Shown here: positions 48,860-58,017 of the stretch, piece after piece
How positions within the stretch are numbered: the stretch's first letter is position 1
How the letters are laid out: every line of letters begins with the position of its first letter
Source: Mycobacterium sp. 1081908.1
GTDB taxonomy: Bacteria > Actinomycetota > Actinomycetes > Mycobacteriales > Mycobacteriaceae
NCBI RefSeq assembly: GCF_001673535.1
Contig: NZ_LZLY01000022.1
Location: forward strand, 17,610-81,609
DNA length: 64,000 nucleotides
Direction of reading: 5' to 3'
Notes under the pieces: model-generated
Told to the model about the DNA's origin: nothing
Database searches by the model: none
The model's input: only the letters and a program-made list of their open reading frames with translations
Program-made: the position numbers and the translations under genes

Positions 48860-50050
48860 CTACGCTGTGGCGAGCCACCCGTCGGCGGGCAGCGGGTGGC
48901 GGAACAGCTGTGCGGCGTTGCGGTGGGTGATCCGGGCGGCGTCCTCCGCCGACAGGCCCGCGACGTTGCGCGCCACCACCTGTTGGGTGTCGGGCCAGGT
49001 CGAGTCGGCGTGCGGGTAGTCGCTTTCGACGAGGATGCGGTCGGCCCCGATCGCGTCGAGCGCGCCGAACGCGTGCGGGTCGTCGATCGAGCAGAACCAG
49101 AAGTTGCGCCGCAGCACCTCGCTGGGCAGCAGGTCGCTCTTCCACGCGCCGCCCTCGTGCCCCGAAGCGGAGTGCGCCAGAACGTAATCGGCGCGGTCGC
49201 CGAGCATGGCCGCCCAGCCGAGACCGCCCTCGGCCAGCGTGATGTTCAGCCCCGGGAACCGCACCGGTATGCCCGACCACAGCATGTCCGCGCACGCGAC
49301 CAGACCGTTCACCGGGAACAGGGTGGTGATGGTCTCAAATGGCGTGTCCGGAGCGGGGATTGGCGCCCATTGCGCCGAACCGGTGTGCAGGCACACCACG
49401 GTGCCGGTCTCCTCGCAGGCGGCGAAGAACGGATCCCACGCGCCGCTGTGCAGGCTCGGGATCCCGCACTGGGCGGGCAGCTCGGGAAAGCTCACCGCCT
49501 TGAAGCCGCGTGCGGCGTTGCGGCGGACCTCTTCGGGCGCGAGCTGCGGGTCGGCGAGCCACGGCAGCTGCAGCGGGATGATCCGGTCTGGATGGGCGCC
49601 GGCCCACGCCTCGAGGTGCCAGTCGTTCCAGGCCCGCAGGGTGGCCAGGCCCAGCTCGAGGTCGTCGCTCTTCCAGAAAACGGTGCCGGCGAACCCGGCG
49701 ATCAACGACGGGAAGTTCAGGGATGCCCAGATGCCGGCGAGGTCCATGTCGGCGATCCGGGCATCGACATCCCAACAGCCGCGCCGCATCTCGTCGAACC
49801 GGGCGGCCTCCATGCTCCATTCCTCGCGGGGCCGTCCGATCACCGCGTTGAGGCCGATGTTGGGATACTCGCGGCCCTCGTAGCGCCACACCTGGCGCCC
49901 GTCGTCGGTCTCGACGACCTTCGGGGCGCGGTCGGACAGCGCCGCGGGGAGCCGGCCGATGAACAGATCGGGCGGCTCGATGACGTGGTCGTCGACCGAG
50001 ATCACGACGTGTTGTCGCTGCCGGGGATCAGGGTCTGGCAGCAGCGCCAT
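48860..50050 (-). CDS. Amidohydrolase-2-type metal-dependent hydrolase/decarboxylase
   Basis: A 396-residue TIM-barrel protein. The first metal motif is VISVDDHVIEPPDLF; the later residues are CLHTGSAQW and the catalytic Asp in VESDYPHADSTWPD. Mycobacteria carry many such proteins, some acting on aromatic acids or steroids. It is first in a two-gene unit and has a promoter with TTGACA upstream. Confidence 0.85.
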   Translation of the reverse strand: MALLPDPDPRQRQHVVISVDDHVIEPPDLFIGRLPAALSDRAPKVVETDDGRQVWRYEGREYPNIGLNAVIGRPREEWSMEAARFDEMRRGCWDVDARIADMDLAGIWASLNFPSLIAGFAGTVFWKSDDLELGLATLRAWNDWHLEAWAGAHPDRIIPLQLPWLADPQLAPEEVRRNAARGFKAVSFPELPAQCGIPSLHSGAWDPFFAACEETGTVVCLHTGSAQWAPIPAPDTPFETITTLFPVNGLVACADMLWSGIPVRFPGLNITLAEGGLGWAAMLGDRADYVLAHSASGHEGGAWKSDLLPSEVLRRNFWFCSIDDPHAFGALDAIGADRILVESDYPHADSTWPDTQQVVARNVAGLSAEDAARITHRNAAQLFRHPLPADGWLATA

Positions 50051-50054
50051 ACTT

Positions 50055-50086
50055 GACGACTATCGTCGGTTTTCCGGCGCTGTCAA
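50055..50086 (-). promoter_or_regulatory. Promoter and palindrome for the amidohydrolase operon
   Basis: On the minus strand TTGACA (50086-50081) is followed after 16 bp by GATAGT, a plausible sigma-70-type promoter. The -10 region sits in a palindrome GACGA-CTA-TCGTC (50055-50067), five bases from the ATG. A regulator bound here would block the start. Confidence 0.5.
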
Positions 50087-50121
50087 TGCTATCTATGCAA
50101 TCAATATGAAGTTGGCTTGGC

Positions 50122-50184
50122 GGGCTTTCTGTGTGAACCCAGGGCGCCACCCGTGCACAAGCGACGCCCTGGGTGCACACTCAA
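50122..50184 (+). repeat. Dispersed repeat, copy A (stem-loop)
   Basis: A ~63-bp element: GGGCTTT, then TGTGAACCCAGGGCGCC, ending GTGCACACTCAA. Arms 50131-50146 and 50165-50180 form a 16-bp inverted repeat with one mismatch. It fills the gap between the P450 3' end and the amidohydrolase promoter. A second copy lies at 54782-54845. Confidence 0.7.
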
Positions 50185-50191
50185 TCGGGCC

Positions 50192-51430
50192 TCAGTGTCC
50201 GGGGTCGAATTCGATTGGCAGCGCGATCGGTCCGCTCAGCCCGGTGAGGGGTTTCCAGGGAGCCGGACCGGTGCGCCGCGCGTTGGGCATGCGCCGGGTC
50301 ATGATCGCCAGGGCTTCGGCCAGCTCCAGTCGCGCCAGGTTGGCGCCCAGGCAGTAGTGCATGCCGGCGCCGAACGTCTGCATCGGCGGGGCGTCCGTGC
50401 GAGTGATGCCGAGGCGGTCGGGCTCGTCGTAGACGGCGGGGTCGCGGTTCGCGGCGGCGGTGTTGGCGATGACCAGCGTGCCGGCCGGGATGACCACCCC
50501 GGCGATTTCGACGTCCTCGAGGGCGGTGCGCAGCGTGGCGGCCGCGATCGGGGAATGGCGCATCGTCTCTTCGACGGCTTGGGTGGCGAGCTCGGGATGC
50601 CGGGCCAGCAGCTCCCACTGGTCGGGCTGCTCGCACAGCGCGTGCACGGAGGCCGCCAGCTGGTTGCGGGTGGTGTCGGTGCCGGCGATCAGGAGGCCGG
50701 CCGCGAGCATGCGCAGCTCGTCGGCGTTCAGGCGATCGCCGTCGTCCTCGGCGCGGATCAGCTCGGAGATCAGGTCGTCGGTTAGCGTGTGGCGCCGCTG
50801 GGCGACCATGTCGTCGATGTAGGCGTCGAGTTCCGCCCACGCGGCCAGGATGGCCCGCTCGTGGGCGGCGACGTCCCAGCTGAAGGCCTTGAAAATGTCG
50901 TCGGTCCAGTCCGAGAACAGCTGCCAATCGCCGGCCGGGGCGCCCAGCAGCGCGCAGATGATCGGGATCGGGTACTGGCGCGCGATGTCGGTGACCACCT
51001 CGCAGCGCCCCGTCGAGGCGTGGCGGTCCACCAGTTCGGTGATCACATCGACAATCGTCGTGCGCAGCTGGGCCGTGGCGCGCGGCGTGAACGCTTTGGA
51101 CACCAGTCGTCGCAGCCGGTGGTGCTCGGGTCCGTCGAGACTGATCAAGTTCGTGGCGACGCGCTCCCACAACGGGCCGCTGGTGATGCCTTGCGAGGCC
51201 AGGAACATGCCCTGCGGCAACCGGAATCGGGGGTCGCGCAGCACCGTTCGAACCAGTTCGTAGGTCAGCAGCTCCGGCCCGTGCGGGCCGATCGCGATCG
51301 GCGCCTGGCGCCTGGCCCGGTGCAGGATTTCGTGCGCCTCATCCGGGCTCTGGCAATGGTCGTAATCGATCGTCGGCAGGCCGGCATCGAAGACGCTCGG
51401 GCGGGTCGGCGCATCAACGGCGATGGTCAT
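50192..51430 (-). CDS. Cytochrome P450
   Basis: A 412-residue P450. The I-helix AGTDTTRNQ, the K-helix EETMRHS and the heme loop FGAGMHYCLGANLARLE (Cys ligand) are present. ATG 51430 with GGGGACC upstream gives the normal length; the longer frame adds an unlikely leader. It would hydroxylate lipids, steroids or xenobiotics using ferredoxin partners, none of which is adjacent. Subfamily not assigned. Confidence 0.9.
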   Translation of the reverse strand: MTIAVDAPTRPSVFDAGLPTIDYDHCQSPDEAHEILHRARRQAPIAIGPHGPELLTYELVRTVLRDPRFRLPQGMFLASQGITSGPLWERVATNLISLDGPEHHRLRRLVSKAFTPRATAQLRTTIVDVITELVDRHASTGRCEVVTDIARQYPIPIICALLGAPAGDWQLFSDWTDDIFKAFSWDVAAHERAILAAWAELDAYIDDMVAQRRHTLTDDLISELIRAEDDGDRLNADELRMLAAGLLIAGTDTTRNQLAASVHALCEQPDQWELLARHPELATQAVEETMRHSPIAAATLRTALEDVEIAGVVIPAGTLVIANTAAANRDPAVYDEPDRLGITRTDAPPMQTFGAGMHYCLGANLARLELAEALAIMTRRMPNARRTGPAPWKPLTGLSGPIALPIEFDPGH

Positions 51431-51611
51431 TGTGGTCCCCAGAGGTCGTCGGTGAAGTGCTTTCACCAGGAAGTCTTGGTGGCGGGGGACCGCATCACAC
51501 GCGTAGTCGGCTACTCCACTTTTCGGTGCGTCCGACGGTTCTCGCGCGCCTGCCACCGCCTATCCTTTGAGGACCACTGCAAATGCTGGGAACTGGATTG
51601 GCGGAGGTCGG

Positions 51612-54600
51612 ATGACGACCGCATCGGCATGCCGGACGTGCGGCACCGAGCCTCTGGCGAATGCGCGGTTTTGCCACGGTTGCGGTTCACCGGTCGCCGC
51701 CACCGAGGCCAAGGCGGAGTACAAACAGGTCACGGTTCTGTTCGCCGACGTGGTCGGATCGATGGACATCGCGACGGCCGTCGGTGCGGAGCGTTTGCGC
51801 GAGATCATGGCCGCACTGGTCGACCGTTGCACGGCGGTGGTGCGGCGCTACGGCGGGACCGTGGACAAGTTCACCGGCGACGGCATCATGGCGGTGTTCG
51901 GCGCCCCAATTGCATTGGAAAATCATGCGTTTCGCGCCTGCCTGGCCGGGCTGGCGATCCAGGAGGCGGTCGAGGGGCTCGCCGTGGAGATCGGCCGCCG
52001 CGACGGCGTGGACCTGAGGCTGCGGGTGGGCCTCAACTCCGGCCAGGTCATCGCGGGCGAGATCGGTTCGCGCGCATTGGGTTACACGGCGATCGGCGAG
52101 CAGGTCGGCATGGCCCAGCGGATGGAATCGGCGGCTCCTCCCGGCGGGGTGATGCTGAGTATGTCCACCGCCAGGCTGGTCGAGGACGCCGTGGTGGTCG
52201 GCGCCCCGGAGCTGGTGCGCATCAAGGGCGCCGACGAGCCGGTGGCCGCGCGCCGCCTAGTGGGCATCCTCGAGGGCCCGCGCAGTGGGCGAAACCACCC
52301 GGCGCTTGTGGGGCGCGCATCGGAGCTGAACACAATTGGCGAGGTCTTCGACGAGGCCTTCGGTGGCGCCGGAAGGGTGATCGGGGTGCGCGGCTCACCG
52401 GGCATGGGCAAGAGCCGCATCGTGGAAGAGTCGGCCGCGCTGGCCGGCCACCTCGGCGCTGAGGTGTTTTTCACCTACTGCGAATCCCACACCAGCGACG
52501 TGCCGTTTCACGCGGTGACGGGATTGCTCCGGGCTCGGCTGGGGCTCAACAACATCGACAGCGCCGCCGCGCGGGTGCGCATCCGTGATTGCATTCCCGA
52601 CGGCGACCCCGAAGACCTGACGCTGTTGGACGATCTGCTCGGCATCCGGGACACGCGGACGCCGTCCCCGGACATCGATCCCGACGCGCGGCGCCGGCGG
52701 TTGACCGCCCTGATCCAATCGGCGTGGCTGGCACAAACCGTGGCGGCGCTGTACGTCATCGAAGATGCGCATTGGATCGACCACGTCAGCGACTCGATGT
52801 TCGGCGAGTTCCTGAGCGTCGTTCGCCAAACGCCTTCCGCGGTGTTGATCACCTACCGTCCCGAATACATCGGACCATTGATCGATACGCCGGGCGCGCA
52901 ATCCATTTCACTCGCCCCACTTACCGTCGCGGAGACCGGCACATTGCTGGGGCAGCTCTTGGGATCGCATCCGTCCGTTGCGGCCGTCAAGGAGCTCGTC
53001 TCCGAGCGAGCGGGCGGCAACCCGTTTTTCGCCCAGGAGATGGTGCGCGACCTGGCCGAGCGCGGCGTCCTCGACGGGGATCGCGGCAGCTACCGAAGCG
53101 CCACCGACATCGCCGAGGTGACGGTTCCGGCGACCCTGCACGCGACGTTGGCAGCCCGCATCGACCGGCTTGGTGCCAGGGCGAAACAAACCCTGAACGC
53201 CGCAGCGGTGATCGGATCACGGCTCGACGCCGACCTGTTGTCCAGCGTCGTGGACGGCCCACTCGTGGCCCCGCTGATCGAGGCCGACCTGATGGAGCAA
53301 GTCGCTGCCACGCCGCGCATCGAATACGCGTTTCGCCACCCGCTCATCCGCGCGGTGGCGTATGAATCGCAACTGAAGTCCGACCGCGCCGCGCTGCATC
53401 GCCGGTTGGCCGCGGCAATCGGAGAACACGACCCGGGATCGGCCGACGAGAACGCCGCGTTGATCGCCGAACACCTGGATGCCGCCGGGGAATCGCTCGG
53501 CGCCTACGCGCAGCACATGCGGGCCGGAGCCTGGTTGATGACCAGGGATATCGTCGCTGCGCGGCGAAGCTGGGAGCGGGCCCGGCAGGTCGCGGACGCG
53601 TTGCCTGCCGAACTCCCGGACCGCACCTCGTTGCGCATCCACCCCCGAACGATGTTGTGCTACAGCACCTGGCGGGTGGGCGGCAGCGCCGAGGAGACGG
53701 GGTTCGAGGATCTGCGTGAGCTGTGCACCGCATCCGGTAATAGGGTCTGGCTCGTCGCCAGCTTGTCTGGCGCCGTGTTGTCGTTGACCATGTCCAATCG
53801 GCATCACGAGTCCGTCCGGCTGGCTTCCGAACAGATAGCCGTGTTCGCTTCGGCGGTCGACCCGATGGACCACTTCGCGGTGATGTCGGGGGCGATGTTC
53901 GCCAAGCTCCACGGCGGCGAGGCGGCCGAGTCGCTGCGCGTGGCGCAAAAAGTGATCGAGCTGGTTGGCGATGACGGCTCGAAGGGGAACGTGTCCGGGC
54001 TGGGATCTCCGCTGGCGGTTGCGCTTCTCTACAGCGCGCACGCCCGCGCGGCGCTCGGCGACCGGCACTGGCGCGACGATTTCCAACGCGCCATCGCGAT
54101 TCAGCAAGGGCTGCGCGGGCCATCCGGCCTGGTAATCGTGATCACCTATGGGTACACCCTCGCTGTCACGAACGGCTTGCTGTTGCCGGACGCGGCGGCA
54201 CTGTCCGACACGGCCGACGTGCTCGGTGACGCGGAAAGGTGCGGCGAGGACGTTGCCGTGGCGCTCGCGCAGGTGGCTCACGGGCTTCTGCTGACACACT
54301 CGGATGTCCAGGGCGGGTTGGAGTTGGTATCGGCGGGGCGCGACGCTCTGCTGCGGCTGCGAAACCTGCTCGGTGTATCGATGGCCGACATTCGCATTGC
54401 CCAACTGAAGGCCGAGGCCGGCGACGTCGACGGCGCCATCGCGCTCGCCCGCGCGACCGTGACCGAGCTGACCGATTCCGGGGAGATGCTGGTGCGCGGC
54501 GCCGCCAGCGCCGCACTCGTTTCCGCCCTGCTGTCGCGCGGACATGACACTGACGTGGACGAGGCGCAAGCGACGATCGACCGGCTGGCGGCCACGCCCG

Positions 54601-54770
54601 TCGAGCCCGGATTCGTCGCCAACGAGCTGCCATTGCTGCGGATGCGGGCGCTCGTTGCCCGCGCCCGCGGTGATGACGCCGCATACCGGGACTTCGTGGC
54701 CCGCTACCGGGACGCGGCGACGAAGCTGGGCTTCGACGGACACATCGCGATGGCCGAGGCGATGCCATGA
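51612..54770 (+). CDS. Adenylate cyclase-domain / AAA ATPase regulator with zinc ribbon
   Basis: A 1052-residue protein. A zinc ribbon (Cys7, Cys10, Cys21, Cys24) precedes a class-III cyclase domain with metal Asp46 (LFADVVGSMD), Asp90 and Lys86 (DKFTGDGIMAVFG). The transition-state Asn is replaced by Gly in IGEQVGMAQRM, so catalysis is doubtful. A STAND ATPase follows (Walker A GSPGMGKS near 262, Walker B YVIEDAHWID), then a long TPR-like region without a LuxR HTH. Such multidomain proteins are expanded in mycobacteria. GGAGGTC precedes the ATG. Divergent from the P450 gene. Confidence 0.87.
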   Translation: MTTASACRTCGTEPLANARFCHGCGSPVAATEAKAEYKQVTVLFADVVGSMDIATAVGAERLREIMAALVDRCTAVVRRYGGTVDKFTGDGIMAVFGAPIALENHAFRACLAGLAIQEAVEGLAVEIGRRDGVDLRLRVGLNSGQVIAGEIGSRALGYTAIGEQVGMAQRMESAAPPGGVMLSMSTARLVEDAVVVGAPELVRIKGADEPVAARRLVGILEGPRSGRNHPALVGRASELNTIGEVFDEAFGGAGRVIGVRGSPGMGKSRIVEESAALAGHLGAEVFFTYCESHTSDVPFHAVTGLLRARLGLNNIDSAAARVRIRDCIPDGDPEDLTLLDDLLGIRDTRTPSPDIDPDARRRRLTALIQSAWLAQTVAALYVIEDAHWIDHVSDSMFGEFLSVVRQTPSAVLITYRPEYIGPLIDTPGAQSISLAPLTVAETGTLLGQLLGSHPSVAAVKELVSERAGGNPFFAQEMVRDLAERGVLDGDRGSYRSATDIAEVTVPATLHATLAARIDRLGARAKQTLNAAAVIGSRLDADLLSSVVDGPLVAPLIEADLMEQVAATPRIEYAFRHPLIRAVAYESQLKSDRAALHRRLAAAIGEHDPGSADENAALIAEHLDAAGESLGAYAQHMRAGAWLMTRDIVAARRSWERARQVADALPAELPDRTSLRIHPRTMLCYSTWRVGGSAEETGFEDLRELCTASGNRVWLVASLSGAVLSLTMSNRHHESVRLASEQIAVFASAVDPMDHFAVMSGAMFAKLHGGEAAESLRVAQKVIELVGDDGSKGNVSGLGSPLAVALLYSAHARAALGDRHWRDDFQRAIAIQQGLRGPSGLVIVITYGYTLAVTNGLLLPDAAALSDTADVLGDAERCGEDVAVALAQVAHGLLLTHSDVQGGLELVSAGRDALLRLRNLLGVSMADIRIAQLKAEAGDVDGAIALARATVTELTDSGEMLVRGAASAALVSALLSRGHDTDVDEAQATIDRLAATPVEPGFVANELPLLRMRALVARARGDDAAYRDFVARYRDAATKLGFDGHIAMAEAMP

Positions 54771-54845
54771 GTGTGCACTCTGGGCTTTGAATGTGAGCCC
54801 AGGGCGCCCTGTGTGCACACGCGAAATCCCTCGGTGCACACTCAA
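54768..54845 (+). repeat. Dispersed repeat, copy B
   Basis: TGAGTGTGCAC (54768-54778, its TGA being the cyclase stop codon) and GTGCACACTCA (54834-54844) are perfect 11-bp arms. The inside repeats copy A: GGGCTTT, TGTGAGCCCAGGGCGCC and GGTGCACACTCAA. Another palindrome AGGGCGCCCT sits at 54801-54810. Confidence 0.7.
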
Positions 54846-54876
54846 AATTCGCCGGCAGACCGCGGGAAGGAACACC

Positions 54877-55349
54877 ATGACGGAGCTCATCGATCAGACC
54901 AAGACGTTCCGCAATTGGATCTTGATCTCGTGATGTCAACGCTGACCGAAGACCCGCGTTACATCGCCTGGGGAGCGCCCGCGGACATGAGTCCGGTTGG
55001 GCGGCAAGCAGTCCGAAGCTTCTACGAAGACACGATTGTGAAAGGCGGCCAGTGGTACCTCGAGTTGGACATGGACCGCATCGTCGTCGATGACGACACC
55101 ATCGTCACCGAGGGCGTTCTGCGCTCCCTCTACTACGGTGCCGACGCGGCATCGCGGGGCTTTCCCGTTGACGACCAAGACGGTTTCTATCTGCTCACGC
55201 TGCGGATGTTGGTCGTCTGGCCGTTCAACGCCGACGGCTTCATCAGGGGCGAGGAAACCTACAGCGCCATTACGACGCCGGACTTCCTCACGAAGATCGC
55301 GGCATCCGAGGTTCCGCAGAAGTTCCGCGACTTCGTCGGCGCACGCTGA
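54877..55349 (+). pseudogene. SnoaL/NTF2-like gene with a probable frameshift
   Basis: ATG 54877 after GGGAAGG begins MTELIDQTKTFRNWILIS and stops at 54933. The main body reads in another frame, DLDLVMSTLTEDPRYIAWG through KFRDFVGAR, the SnoaL-like polyketide-cyclase/NTF2 fold. The join around 54910-54925 would make one protein of the usual length if a base were added or lost, so a frameshift (or an assembly error) is likely. If translation instead starts at ATG 54933 (TGATG overlap), a 138-residue protein lacking the first helix results. Function unknown. Confidence 0.68.
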
Positions 55350-55378
55350 ACGCCGCAGGCGATTTTCGACCGTTCCTG

Positions 55379-55429
55379 GCCGAACGTGGCTAGCATTGTT
55401 TGCTAGCAACAGCAAAGCGAGTGTTCGGC
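55379..55429. promoter_or_regulatory. Nested inverted repeats upstream of the CAP-domain gene
   Basis: GCTAGCA (55389-55395) pairs perfectly with TGCTAGC (55401-55407) across TTGTT. GCCGAAC (55379-55385) pairs with GTTCGGC (55423-55429). They end 10 bp before the next ATG and may be an operator or an mRNA leader structure. Confidence 0.45.
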
Positions 55430-55439
55430 AAGAGGCAAC

Positions 55440-55919
55440 ATGAAGAGGACAGCCAAGATCGTCTCCGCCTTCTCGACCTGCTCTGTCTTCGCAACGGCTC
55501 TCGGCGTAGTTTTTGGTTTTGCCGCGCACGCGGACAATTCGGGCAACGCGGTGTACAGCGGCGTTAGCCGGCTTCGCCAGACATGCGGTGTGATCACCGA
55601 TGACCCGCGTTTGACAGCGGCAGCGCAGCGGCACGCCGATGACATGCTGGCGAACGGTGTGAACGGCCATATCGGTTCGGACGGCTCTTCACCGCAGACG
55701 CGTATCAGCGATGCGGGCTACGTCCCGGCCAGCTACACGGGTGAGATTGTTTACTCGGGCACTGGATCCGCTGCGAGTCCGAGCGTGGCGCTCGCCCAGT
55801 GGATGGGGAGTCCCCCGCACCGAGCGATCATCCTGAATTGCGCATTCACCGCGGTCGGCTTCGCGACCGCCTCGGACGGCAATAAGATGACCGCCGTCGG
55901 TGACTTCGCGGCTCCCTAA
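55440..55919 (+). CDS. Secreted CAP-domain (SCP/PR-1) protein
   Basis: A 159-residue protein with a Sec signal peptide cut near AAHA/D. The CAP core is reduced but recognisable: RLTAAAQRHADDMLANG, an internal GYVPASYTGEIVYSG, and MGSPPHRAIILNCAFTAVGFA with its His and Cys. Bacterial CAP proteins are extracellular and their role is usually unknown. GAGGCAAC precedes the ATG. Confidence 0.82.
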   Translation: MKRTAKIVSAFSTCSVFATALGVVFGFAAHADNSGNAVYSGVSRLRQTCGVITDDPRLTAAAQRHADDMLANGVNGHIGSDGSSPQTRISDAGYVPASYTGEIVYSGTGSAASPSVALAQWMGSPPHRAIILNCAFTAVGFATASDGNKMTAVGDFAAP

Positions 55920-55949
55920 ACGCCAACACCGGACTTGTAGCATCCTTGT

Positions 55950-56150
55950 ATGAAAAGGACTTTCGTCGTCACGCTCGCGTTCGGGATTATCGTGGCGCTG
56001 TTCGGTCTGATCTGGGCACTTCAGGGGTTCGGTGTGCTTCTTGGCAGCCCGATGAGCAACACGACAACCTGGTCCGTCATCGGTCCCATCACCGTGCTGA
56101 TCGGCATCGCGATCGCGGTGTTCAGCTGGCGAAAGCTCTCTGCGAAGTAG
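55950..56150 (+). CDS. Small two-helix membrane protein
   Basis: A 66-residue protein, 30 bp after the CAP gene. Two transmembrane helices are clear (TFVVTLAFGIIVALFGLIWAL and WSVIGPITVLIGIAIAVFSW) with a short basic tail (RKLSAK). It is probably in the same operon as the CAP-domain protein and is convergent with the molybdoenzyme gene. No family recognised. Confidence 0.6.
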   Translation: MKRTFVVTLAFGIIVALFGLIWALQGFGVLLGSPMSNTTTWSVIGPITVLIGIAIAVFSWRKLSAK

Positions 56151-56160
56151 CGCTTCACGC

Positions 56161-57687
56161 CTATACGACGGTGAAATCCACCGTGTGCCAGCCCGTCGCG
56201 CCGTCCGGGACGCTGCCGACCCGATCCGCCGTCTGGGTGGCTCCGGTGTTGTCGGTGGCGCGCACGGTGATGGTGTGCTTCCCAGGGCTTTTCGCCTGCC
56301 AGGGAAAGCGCCACAACCGCCAGGTGTCGTTGGAATAACTCGCACCCTGCTCGGCGGGCCGCCAGCCGTCATCGTCGATGCGGACCTCGACCGTCCGCAC
56401 GCCGCGATTCTGTGCCCACGCGACGCCGCCGAACACCACGGGGCCCATCGGCACCCGCTGGCCGCCCGTCGGCACGTCGATCCGCGACTCGGTCTTGACC
56501 GGCGCGCGCGGCGCCCAGCCCTGCCGAGTCCAGTACGCCTTCGCCCGGTCGAACCGGGTCAGCTCCAGATCGACGACCCACTTGGTCGCCGACACGTAGC
56601 CGTAGAGTCCGGGCACCACCAGCCGGGCCGGGTAGCCGTGCTCGATCGGCAGCGGCTGACCGTTGAGGCTGACCGCCAGCAGCGCGGCGCGGCCATCGGT
56701 GAGCGCCTGCACGGGCGTGCCGGCGGTGAACCCGTCGATCGACGTCGAGAGCACCATGTCGGCGTCCGCGTGCACGCCGGCCGCGGCCAGCAGATCGGCC
56801 ACCCGGTAGCCCGTCCAGACACCCGTCGAAATCAGGTTTCCGCCAACGGGATTGGATACGCAAGTCAGCGTCGTCACCGTTTCGACGACATCGAAGCGGG
56901 CCAGGTCGTCGAAGCGGTAGGTGGCTTCGCGGTCCACCATGCCGTGGATGCGCAGCCGCCAGTCGGTGTGGCTGAGTTGGGGAACGGTCAGTGCGGTGTC
57001 CACGCGGTAGAAGTCGGCGTTGGAGGTGATAAAGCTCGGCAGCGCAACGCCGTTCGGCTGCACATCGGCGGGTACCGGTGGCGCCGGCGTGCGAGGGCGG
57101 GGAAGCGCGAAGCCGGTGCGGTCGGCGGCCACCGAATGCGCCAACCGCGTGAGGACCGCGCCCGCCACGCCGCTCACCACCCCGAACCCGAGCAGTCCCA
57201 GCATGACCAGCCTGCGCCTGCCCGCATCCGGCTCGCCGGCTCCGTCGGCCGAGCCGGACCAGATCCGACGGGTGAGCAAACGAAGGGTCGCCACGCCGCA
57301 GGCGGCGCCGGCGAGGGTGGGGACGGTGTCGAGGGCCGTCGCACCCTGCCGTGACAAGACCGCGAGGCAGCCAAGGACGCCCGCCGCGCCGATCGTGGCG
57401 CTGCCGAGGGGGCGGCGGGGAGTCTCGAGGGTCCCGGCGAGGGCGGCGATCGTGGCGATCGCCACCAGGACGACGACGGCCACGAAGGGCTTGTCCAGGG
57501 AGCCGAGCGTCTGGATCGCCCACTCTTTGACGGGTCCCGGTGTCACGTCGACGGCCACCGAGCCGATCGCGGCCCGCGCGTCGGCCCGCGCGCCGAACGG
57601 GATGCCCACCAGCTGGGCCACCCCGAGCGAGACGGACGCGGCGGCGACGCCGGCGATCATCCGCTCATTCGACGCGCCGACGGCCAT
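56161..57687 (-). CDS. Membrane-anchored sulfite-oxidase-family molybdoenzyme
   Basis: A 508-residue protein. About five transmembrane helices occupy residues 1-190. The exported sulfite oxidase-type molybdopterin domain follows, with the Mo-ligand Cys in TLTCVSNPVGGNLIS and the moco-binding TGVWTGYRVADLL. The C-terminal Ig-like dimer domain (GGVAWAQNRGVRTVEVRIDD) is present. The donor and electron partner are unknown; this layout is known from other actinobacterial oxidoreductases of the YedY/SorA type. Confidence 0.86.
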   Translation of the reverse strand: MAVGASNERMIAGVAAASVSLGVAQLVGIPFGARADARAAIGSVAVDVTPGPVKEWAIQTLGSLDKPFVAVVVLVAIATIAALAGTLETPRRPLGSATIGAAGVLGCLAVLSRQGATALDTVPTLAGAACGVATLRLLTRRIWSGSADGAGEPDAGRRRLVMLGLLGFGVVSGVAGAVLTRLAHSVAADRTGFALPRPRTPAPPVPADVQPNGVALPSFITSNADFYRVDTALTVPQLSHTDWRLRIHGMVDREATYRFDDLARFDVVETVTTLTCVSNPVGGNLISTGVWTGYRVADLLAAAGVHADADMVLSTSIDGFTAGTPVQALTDGRAALLAVSLNGQPLPIEHGYPARLVVPGLYGYVSATKWVVDLELTRFDRAKAYWTRQGWAPRAPVKTESRIDVPTGGQRVPMGPVVFGGVAWAQNRGVRTVEVRIDDDGWRPAEQGASYSNDTWRLWRFPWQAKSPGKHTITVRATDNTGATQTADRVGSVPDGATGWHTVDFTVV

Positions 57688-58017
57688 CGAGCCACTCTAC
57701 CCGCGTTCGCCGCCCCCATCGGGACCGCAAACACCTTGCCGTGCAGGAAAAACCGGTGACCCGGCCGTACGGCTAGTCTAGAAACAGCCGAGATGTCCGT
57801 TTGGGCTTGCAGATATGAAAAAAGTGATTTAGCCTGCGACACCCTGGCCATCCGCATATGTTGGGCTTTGTAGGCCCGGGGGACGCATGGGAGCGTAGGA
57901 CTTGACCGCGATCCGCCGAACGATCCGTTCGTCGATTCCGGTTGTCTCGGCGAACGCGAAGCGCGGGGCGTCGCGGGCTCCGGATGTCTTCGTGCGCTTG
58001 GGGTTTGGTGGCGCGGC
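57688..58017. other. Divergent intergenic region between molybdoenzyme and STAND-WD40 genes
   Basis: 330 bp with no gene I can support. An AT-richer pocket around 57812-57836 (ATGAAAAAAGTGATTTAG, only six codons) stands out from the GC-rich background and probably marks promoters. Minus-strand openings here are shadows of the STAND gene. Confidence 0.55.
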
